From positions 1 to 64,000 of the forward strand of contig NW_026570455.1 of NCBI RefSeq assembly GCF_019649055.1: 64,000 nt of DNA, in the 5' to 3' direction. Below, piece by piece: positions 56,937-64,000 of the stretch. The stretch's first letter is position 1, and each line of letters begins with the position of its first letter. The DNA comes from Paramacrobiotus metropolitanus. Its lineage: Eukaryota; Tardigrada; Eutardigrada; Parachela; Macrobiotidae. The translations under genes and the position numbers were made by a program. Under the pieces are notes generated by a model. It was not told the origin of the DNA. It ran no database searches and saw only the letters and a program-made list of their open reading frames with translations.

Positions 56937-57321
56937 CAGACTTCCATGATTTTTTTCAAATTTTAAAATTAATTTTAAAATGTTTGAAATTCATTTTACA
57001 AATTCGAAAAACATGCTAGAACAGTGGATCGGTGTAAAAACGATGTTCATGGCCAGGTGTATTTGCGTGCGAAATTTGAAATAGATCGGTCCATAATGAG
57101 ACTTTTGGTACACGGGAATGCATTTAAACTTTTTGGAATTTTCTAACAGCCATAACATCCGAACCGGATATTGCGCGCACAAACGGTTTTCACGCCCGTG
57201 AATACCAATCATCTGGCTACAGAATGGCATAAAACGAAACAAAAATGTGTTTGGGAGTGCGCGAAAGCGAAAGATTTCGCGCATGGACACGAATTTGGTA
57301 CCATGTACCGGCCCACTTCCC
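56937..57321. mobile_element. MITE family 1a, truncated
   Basis: Reverse-complement of the left half of the 55.0-kb element, from CCAGACTTCCATGATTTTTT through CAAATTTTAAAATT to GCCCACTTCCC, followed by TTAA (57322-57325). The other half is missing. Confidence 0.85.
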
Positions 57322-57383
57322 TTAACCAGTGTATCGACAAAACAATGTATCAGCACGGTCAGCTCGCTTAATATAACCCTGCA

Positions 57384-58705
57384 TTGCACAAGTTTATTTT
57401 AAACAAATTTTTCAGTGGTTTTCAGTGAAAAGTTGTTGGGACCAAGGCGCGTTGCGGGTCATTTCGCATCTGTAAGGTAAAGATTACTGCCGCCACTTAC
57501 CAGGTACTCGTATTATCCGATGCAAGTCATGTCTACTTAAGCAACATTGTTCCAGATGGGGACAAAATATACCGAAATACGGTATACAATATTAGCGACC
57601 CGCATATCTTTCCACAAGCGAAACGACACGGACGTGAAGGAGCGTAAAACAACGCTGCCACTTGTATACTTCGTACGGTGTAATGCGATTAATGCGGTAT
57701 TAGTGTTAGCTAACTACTAAAATTAATCAAAAAGATCTATGACGCATGATTATACGGCGCGTCTCCTCGGCAGAAGCGCACAGTAGTCCAGCTTACTTCT
57801 TCCATAAGAAATCTCGCCATCGGATGTGTAGCTTCTAGAAGCCACGTGAGTCTACCATGTCTCCCATAAGCTACGGATCCGAACAAGCTTTGAAGTTTGA
57901 ACAGATGATACAGATCAGGGTCTGTATCTGTTGACTCTGTTCAGAGCGCACACGGATAATTCGGAACAAACATTCCACTGTAGTAAATCACTAGTAACTG
58001 CGCAAATCAACTTTTGCGATGGACAAGCACGCACGCTGCACAGTTCCGGAGACGTGAATGAGATTGGCTTCCTATAGCTGGAGACAGGCCGATGACGTTC
58101 CCGTGTGCAGCACCAGAAAGGAAACGGCTTGAAGTCTATGCATTAGGAAATCCACGCTGTGCTGTCGTACAGCACGGATAAGAACAGAGATTCCGAGAAG
58201 GATATCAAAATAAGAAATAATAATTCCCCGACGACTGGCGCGAACATCTTGCGACTATAAGCCTTCGTCGATAGATTGTTATTGCATAGCGCTTTATACT
58301 GTATATACCGCCGAATGGAGTTCTCCGCAGTTTTCCTTGGTAAATTCGAAGAACGTCAATCGGCCCGCAAAAGAGCGCTCAGGTGCCAGAAGGTGCTTCG
58401 GCCACGTCACTCGCGCAGTCACGTTATTGACGTTAACCTTGAATCTGGATGGAAATGAAAGTAACAAGATAACACAAGTTACACAACCAAGACCTGCAAA
58501 TCGCAGAGGGTTCTGCGGATTGAAGCGCAGTGTGACTGAGTGGTGCTTGCTTCTCGTAAAGGATAACAATTAGTGAATACTACGGTACTACATCCGGCAG
58601 CACAGTTGCAGCACAGAGTACGGTGTACAGCAGATGCTGGATGTACACACGCTGCTCGATGAGCGTTGCATGCGTGTAGTGAACCTTGATCTGCACAGGA
58701 TCCAA
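57384..58705 (+). repeat. module copy C, first block (direct repeat of 27485-28860)
   Basis: Near-identical over most of its length (for example 57490-58280 against 27590-28380), with indels after 58285. Differences include single-base changes such as AATCAACTAG against AATCAATAG. Confidence 0.9.
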
Positions 58706-58729
58706 TAAGTTCAGCAGCATGTCATAAAC

Positions 58730-58920
58730 TTGGAAAATGCCCCGATTGGCTCATTGACAGACCGGAGCGCATCTCTTGCCAAGGCATCGTGGGATGACCT
58801 TAACAACAACTTTCTGTGCATTAAATGCAAAGGGCGTTGCAAAGGTTTCTTCCCGGCTAACTCCGAATCTGACGGTGCGGGGAAACTACCCACCCAGCAA
58901 CGTCTTGAGGCTCCACCAGA
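58730..58920 (+). pseudogene. module frame with S-L-T-D-R-S-A-S-L-A motif (copy C)
   Basis: N-L-E-N or E-N-A-P-I-G, S-L-T-D-R-S-A-S-L-A and F-P-A-N-S-E-S in order, as in the minus frame at 30.14-30.40 kb. After the last motif it runs into MITE sequence, so the 3' part of the frame is not genuine. Confidence 0.4.
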
Positions 58921-58949
58921 GCCACATTTTCTGCTGCAGAATGAAGGAA

Positions 58950-59300
58950 TGGTGTCAAAAATGGGATACATTATACATACACGAAAACGAAAGGTTTCGC
59001 GCACTCCGATTCACTTTTTTGTAATACTTTACGTCCGTTTAAAACTAAATTATTTGTATATGTACATGGCTCACAAAACCTTTTGCGCGCGCAGCATCCG
59101 GTTGCTGAGATATGGCGAACTAAAATGGACGAAGAGTTTAAATGCATTGTTGTGTACCAAAAGTCTGGTTATCACACGACTTTGCTGCAAAAGGCATATG
59201 GCCATAAAGTCGAAAGTGCACAGATTTCAAATTCATAGCATTTTCCCATATTTAAAAGAAAGAATTTTAAAATTTCTGAAATTCATTTCAAAATCGGAAA
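58950..59300. mobile_element. MITE family 1b, left part only
   Basis: GGTGTCAAAAATGGGATACA, then CGCGCGCAGCATCCGGTTGC and GTGTACCAAAAGTCTGGTTA as in other 1b copies. Terminal GGAAAATGGCCCGG and TTAA are lost (TTCA remains next to it). Confidence 0.75.
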
Positions 59301-60116
59301 AAAATGATTTGAATCACCTGTGAGATTTACATTTTACCATGAGAACTTTACTGGAATTAGTGCAATACGGTCCATCAAAAATCGACTGTCACAAAACGGT
59401 TTAACGTCTCTGACGACCGGTCGTTCTGGACGGTTGCATACGTACCACAGCATTTCACGAAATCCGTCAGGAAACTGCACGAAACTGCTGCCGATATAAG
59501 AAGAACGCTTCCTGACACTAAGGAGCAACAAGAACGGAATCAAAACGCATTATGTACACTGCATAAAAGTACGATGCCAATAAAAAAGTCGATGAGAACC
59601 GGAAATGCTGTACAGTATCAGCACCTCCGTCTCCCCATTTGACTCCGTGGACTGTTGTCCTTTCGTTCTTGTCAATTTTGTATGATATGATGTGGAGCTG
59701 CGTGAAGCTAACTCAGTGTTGATTTCATCGTCATGAGATCTTTCATGGCAATGAAAACAATCGGGCCAGACTCCTCGCACAATCACAAACCGGAAGCTGG
59801 TATTTGGTTGAATGCTTTGCCTTCCGCTCATGTGGGCGACCTGCCTCATGATATACGCTACACAGATATACATGCCGACCGAACTGCACGCTAAACCTTT
59901 ATGCCAGATCTCTCTCCTTACACATAGCGCCTACCGCGCATTTTATACTTCACAACACACAGCATGACAGCATAGCAGCTAGAACAATCTAGAAGACTAC
60001 ACGATGCTCGCGGCAAACACTCCAAACCACTAGCTGACAAAGCGTCACCAGGCAAGGTCTCACATAGCATCGTCATGCACATGCGGTATACAACACATTG
60101 TGTGTAGATACAGCGT

Positions 60117-60798
60117 ATGCTGTATCTGTATCACACTCACGTCGGCAACCTCCTGGACGACGACACCCTGAAGATATCAGTTGGGCTCAGGCTAGGCGCT
60201 GGCATTTGCGAATCACATCCCTGCGCGAAATGTCACAAGCCCGTAGATGTATATGGCCACCACGGACTGTCATGCTCATTTTCCGCTGGATGTCATCCTC
60301 GACACGGTGGACTTAGCAGCATTGTGTGCCGATCGTTGGTTTCAGCGGGCGTCCCAGCAAAACTGGAACTGCGTGGTACGTCCCATACGTCCGGTCGCCG
60401 CCCAGACGGACGCACTGCGTTTGCCTGGAAACGCGGCATGTGCTTGGCCTGGGACGTGACCTGCGTGGATACTGTCGCCGTGTCCCATATAAAGTCTACT
60501 TCGGCTACCTGCGCCGGATCCGCAGCAGCGCAGACGGAAGATAAAAAAACCAAGTTGTATGCATAATTATCTAGGAGGCCCGATACATCTTTGCGCCTTC
60601 GAAACTTTTGGACCTTGGGGAAAGTCGGCATCATTTTTAATGAAAGAAATTGGCAAACGATTACAGCATACTGGTGAGGTTCGCTCATTCGAATTTCTCC
60701 GTCAGCGTTTGTCGATTGAAATCCACAGAGGCAACGCAGTCTCCATACTCGGCACCATGGATGGAGCCGAGAAATTTAAGGAAATACTTTTGTTGTAA
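60117..60798 (+). pseudogene. non-LTR retrotransposon C-terminal endonuclease, frameshifted
   Basis: Resembles the C-terminal part of invertebrate reverse-transcriptase proteins that carry a restriction-like endonuclease. Seen in order: L-D-D-D-T-L, G-L-R-L-G-A, the Cys/His knuckle C-A-K-C with H-H-G-L-S-C and P-R-H, then G-R-R-P-D-G and L-A-W-D-V-T-C-V-D-T (the P-D and W-D-V-T parts of a PD-D/E-x-K-type site). About 60566 the frame changes to the one open at 60559-60798, which holds the terminal helical part (L-R-Q-R-L-S-I-E, G-N-A-V-S-I-L-G). No RT palm domain lies upstream within the inserted segment, so this is a 5'-truncated copy, typical of such elements. It interrupts module copy C. 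Confidence 0.65.
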
Positions 60799-60894
60799 TT
60801 ATTTCTGTTCTCTTTATATTCTGTATCAGTGGAACTGGCTTGCGCTAATAAAGTAGACTCAGTAGCCAAGTACGAGCGCACACTATAAAAAAAG

Positions 60895-61160
60895 TCAAGC
60901 TCGGAGTCTTGTCTTGCTTCTTATGGTCGTACTCGCTGCGCACGCATGACTCAGATATGCCAGGGAGGCGGAAACGGTTCCTTCATGCTGGCTGCGGATT
61001 GCCAGCTCTGTATAGCTCATTGCCTCGTTAGAAGAATCGTAGGAGCTCGCGACTTTATCAAGCAGATTATTCTTCTGGCTCTTCGCGAGAGCTACACCAA
61101 CCAAAAGTCCAAGCAGTAGAAGGATCATCAGCGAGCTTGCAGCACAAACCGCAAGAGACA
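60895..61160 (-). pseudogene. membrane-protein fragment of the module (copy C)
   Basis: Minus frame with hydrophobic segment M-I-L-L-L-L-G-L-L-V-G-V-A-L-A, then K-S-Q-K-N-N-L-L-D-K-V, S-Y-T-E-L-A-I-R-S and A-C-A-A-S. It continues further than copy B. Shorter matching tail at 4.90-5.01 kb (plus) with the motif in a different frame context. No family recognised; one-pass membrane protein likely. Confidence 0.4.
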
Positions 61161-61257
61161 GTGATAAGATTATACATATTGTTCTATGACTTCCTATAAA
61201 GACCAGAGAAAAACACCTGCATCACACGGAAAAGGGCACATTAGTCAATTTTGAACA

Positions 61258-61825
61258 TACCGTAATTACCGAATTTGTGGCACCCCCCGCAATAAGCGCA
61301 CCCCCCGTAATAAGCGCACCGCCGCATTCATGTTCGAAAAATAACCGCACCCCCCGAAATTACCGCACCCGGTGCGGTAATTAAATGTTAAGTCCAATAA
61401 ACCGGTAATTACACCGCATTTTGTGTTTTAAAACGTATTTACTTAATCATATGTACTCGTAGCTGGGTCATGATCGAAACTTTAACGGGCCATATGTTCG
61501 AGTACAATCAAAGATGTAGCAATAAAAACTACCCAGTTACTACTGTGGAAGCACTTTATAGGTATCATACTCATATTGCTAGCTAGCCATATACTCGATA
61601 ACTGAGGCGCTTATTTTCAATAGAGCACGATGCGCTATTGTTTCGAAAAATCATGGGACCCTCCGAAATTTACTGTTTTTGAAAAATAAGCGCCCCTTTT
61701 AAAATTTATTGTTCGAGAAATAAAGGCACCCCCCGAAATAAGCGCACCTCCCCGAAATAAGCGCACCTGCTCCATGGTATTCGAACTATTTGCCGCCCAG
61801 TGCGGCAAATTCGATAATTACGGTA
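61258..61825. mobile_element. foldback element with CCCCCCGNAATAAGCGCA repeats
   Basis: Outer inverted repeats TACCGTAATTACCGAATTTG and its complement at 61806-61825. Inside both ends lie several copies of GCACCCCCCGAAATAAGC or close variants. No gene. This insert is absent from the corresponding place in copy B. Confidence 0.8.
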
Positions 61826-61859
61826 ATTTAAATTTAACAGACTGCAGAATGCACATTCA

Positions 61860-63150
61860 TTTGCGTGCGCGTTTCCTAGTGAGTAGCGACCGATGTTGAC
61901 GAGCCGACGCCCACGCTACCATTTATAATGACCAACCGGCGAGATACGTAGAATCCCAACAAATTGTACCCAAGAATCACACAACCACAGGAATCTATTT
62001 GCTTGAAAGCATTAACGTCCAGTAATTAATATTTATTACTGGAGTGTACATAAATTGGTGTTAAATGAAGAATCGTGAAATCAAGTCGAATACTGATGCT
62101 GTACAGCATTTTCCCTGGAGTTTCCACCTTACTTCAACTTGGCTGGAATTCACTGCAGGAGAAACACGGTGCGTAATATTCCGCTGTACAATACACCGTC
62201 GTCCGCTGTGTGGAACTGCTTCTAGGTCTAAGCAGGGCGCAATCCGAGGGAAACCGAGAAACGGCTGAAAAAGGCGCCGATGGGGGAATCTAGTCCCGGC
62301 TATGTCGTTAGATCCGCGTAGGCAGTACCACTGCACCACGGCGCAATACGTTGAAACCCTTCGAAAGATTTTGTCGCTGTACGTGAGCCGCTTCTCGCTT
62401 CACATGGGGATATTAGGCAGACGAATTGAAGGTGAGCTGCATATTATGCATTTCCACTGGTAAGCCTATTACTTACGTCCGCGAAATCTCGAAGCTGACT
62501 CAGCTTCAAAAGCTGGCGGACATAACAGGTTGACCTTGTACTGTGGATTCCTTCTGCATCAAGACGAATTGAAGAATGACGCTCGAAGGACGAAACGTAC
62601 TGATGTGGAAGGCTTCCAACTTTCCTCCTTAAGAACGCATAGCCCCCTGAGCTACGCATTTATAATGCGCACAGTGAGAACCCAAAGGAGAAGGCATGTG
62701 TCGTTTTAGACTTGGGAGGGAGTCCCGAACGACGCACGCCTGCTCCTTTTGTAGGGTATCGTACTGAAGTGCAGTGAAATAATCACAATAACTGCTCCAT
62801 TTCCAAACGGATTCCCCATAATAGCATCACTAATCTCAGGGAGACATAATACAGTATTATACTGCAAAAACCAATGCTACACTCGCCGCTGCCAAGATCT
62901 TCCGGATTTTAGGATGGTTAGGCACGAAATACACGATGGTGTCGGGATTAATATGAGCCGGAACGTCTCCTGTAAAATGCAAGCAAATGTATTCGTGGTT
63001 GTAAAAATATATACATGCCCAATAGCTTCAGTATTATAATCTACCGAGTTCTTGGCGTATAATTGCATTAGTGATACCAACAAAATAATGCTACGAATAA
63101 ACTGCATATTTATGCTTTCGCTGATTAACATGTCATCCTACTGTCCTGTT
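61860..63150 (+). repeat. module copy C, last block (direct repeat of 30350-30400 plus 31050-32440)
   Basis: Begins with GATGTTGACGAGCCGACGCC, then jumps straight to the sequence corresponding to 31050 onward (CGCTACCATTTATAATGACC). About 650 bp present in copy B are missing here. Moderate divergence. Confidence 0.8.
62769..63107 (-). CDS. secreted or membrane protein with M-G-N-P-F-G-N-G-A-V-I-V-I motif (copy C)
   Basis: ATG at 63107 opens M-Q-F-I-R-S-I-I-L-L-V-S-L-M-Q-L-Y-A, a good signal peptide. Then a block ending near 63015 (donor GTATAT possible), CATTTTACAG as a possible acceptor at 62970, a clean frame with N-P-D-T-I-V-Y-F-V-P-N-H-P-K and A-A-A-S-V-A-L-V-F-A-V, and finally E-I-S-D and M-G-N-P-F-G-N-G-A-V-I-V-I. 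The last two parts are separated by stops, so either another small intron or a break lies between. Same order of blocks as copy B at 32.4-32.0 kb. Not recognised. Confidence 0.4.
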
Positions 63151-63600
63151 TCCCTCACTGGGGACCGTGGACGAAGCGGATGAATGAATTTCCGTTTATG
63201 ACTATGCACAGTATATTACGGTTTATACCGTTGTATCAGTTAAGTTATGAAATTAATAGAAGCTAGCAGTTATCAGGTAGAAGTAGTCCAGTCTAGTAGA
63301 CTGAGTCTACTACGAATTCATGTAGTAGAAGCATGTCAAATTCTACTAAATGCCGAAGTAGTCAGTAGTTATTCGTCTGTTATTCGAGCCAGTGCTTGTT
63401 CTTCATGTTGCAGCAGCAAATGAATTCGGAATGATGGTTCCCAGCATTCCGACGGCTGTTAATTAGCAGCCCGTCCATCAGCCAGCAGAGTAAGTACGGT
63501 AGCCGTGCAGGTAGAGAATGATGAGTGCTGCAACATTCGCCATTTTCCAACTACACTGCTACCGTATTTCCGGTGTATATGTATATCCAAATCTGGTATG

Positions 63601-63912
63601 CTATTCGGGTATAATTCTGTTTTGAATGTCCGCTATAGTTCTTGTCCGATCAGCATTAAGAAGAGCCCCGCAGCAGGCCAGCCTTCGCCGCGTTCCGCGA
63701 TGAACACGCCGGTCCGTTCCGCTTGCGTCCAACCACGCGGCGGGGCGCAAGCGGAACGGACCGGCGAAAGAATGTACTGTATCTCCACACACTTGTGCGG
63801 GAAGTAACCATGGCCCTTCCACATCCGGTGCGAAGCAGATCGACGCACCCTTTATTATTCGTGACACTGAGACCTCTTTTATTTGTATCTTCTTGTGCTG
63901 AGTTTGATGCAC
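63601..63912 (-). pseudogene. Tudor-like family fragment, copy 4
   Basis: The minus frame contains G-P-W-L-L-P, then F-A-G-P-F-R-L-R-P-A-A-W-L-D-A, corresponding to the C-terminal motif of copy 1 (G-G-P-F-R-L-R-P-A-T-L-L-S-E). The N-terminal W-L-x-Y-I-Q-D part is absent. Contains the perfect hairpin at 63709-63766, with both arms coding parts of the same motif. Confidence 0.35.
63709..63766. repeat. perfect hairpin, 20-base arms
   Basis: GCCGGTCCGTTCCGCTTGCG and its exact complement, with an 18-base loop, inside Tudor-like copy 4. Confidence 0.9.
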
Positions 63913-63914
63913 TG

Positions 63915-64000
63915 TATATTATGTATGTTGACTCCGTTCTCGTTGCTCATTAGTGTTAGAAAGCGATTTTCTTGTATGGACAGCAGTCCTCTGACGGATT
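63915..64000 (+). repeat. third copy of the 29.4-kb block, cut by the window end
   Basis: TTGACTCCGTTCTCGTTGCT and CTCTGACGGATT match 29430-29500, and inverted 59460-59560. Continues beyond the window. Confidence 0.75.

Larger units (their letters stand above)
58712..61190 (-). repeat. module copy C, inverted middle block
   Basis: 58712-58920 is the inverse of 30114-30330. 58950-59300 carries the same MITE as 29735-30094. 59335-59870 is the inverse of about 29280-29660. 60850-61190 is the inverse of about 28900-29240. The segment 59880-60840 is absent from copy B and contains the retrotransposon fragment. Confidence 0.8.

Noticed and set aside
1-64000. CRISPR array, bacterial operons or rRNA genes
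   Set aside because: None of the repeats has regular spacers of CRISPR type, and no rRNA-like or operon-like sequence was seen on either strand.

Overview
The window looks like nuclear DNA of a small-genome invertebrate. The best-supported genes are split by short GT-AG introns (about 170-180 bp where both sites are seen). Animal-type transposon families are abundant (PIF/Harbinger, CACTA/tnp2-like, mariner, hAT-like and TTAA-flanked foldback elements, plus a retrotransposon tail). There is no operon structure, no bacterial ribosome-binding pattern, and no tRNA, rRNA or CRISPR array that I can see. An ecdysozoan (arthropod, tardigrade or similar) is a guess from flavour only; nothing in the window fixes the taxon.

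Layout. 0-1 kb: an immunoglobulin-domain coding block. 2.3-3.5 kb: a foldback element. 3.6-5.2 kb: a scrambled partial copy of a dispersed module, with a retrotransposon endonuclease fragment. 5.2-5.9 kb: a hAT-like MITE. 6.8-10.3 kb: a nearly complete Harbinger transposon whose two convergent genes each carry one lesion. 10.7-12.3 kb: a dispersed 'TTCGCGCG' repeat surrounding an inverted satellite. 14.4-15.9 kb: an unrecognised coding block, then three nested palindromic insertions. 18-22 kb: more MITEs and a broken Tudor-like gene copy. 23.3-24.1 kb: an intact GC-rich single-exon gene with a FLYWCH-like zinc finger. 27.5-32.5 kb: the fullest copy of a 5 kb repeated module. 33.5-34.2 kb: a second inverted satellite. 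36.6-37.2 kb: two small secreted-protein candidates.

38.4-47.6 kb is the most gene-like region. A five-exon BEN-domain gene (412 aa, every junction in phase) runs leftward. Divergent from it lies a probable CACTA/tnp2-type transposase with a missing middle, and nested inside that on the opposite strand is a two-exon gene with PVPGSS repeats. 48-57.3 kb: four long copies of the TTAA-flanked MITE, a dead mariner and two Tudor-like family members, of which 53.7-54.4 kb is the longest. 57.4-63.2 kb: a second copy of the 5 kb module with its central block inverted and interrupted by retrotransposon and foldback insertions. The window ends inside a third copy of one of its blocks.

What ties the window together is repeat activity. 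MITEs flanked by TTAA and beginning GGG or GG occur throughout, including in an intron of the BEN gene, and the module copies show duplication followed by inversion and re-insertion. Few reading frames are both long and intact: the Ig block, the FLYWCH-like gene, the BEN gene and the PVPGSS gene are the ones I would call functional candidates.
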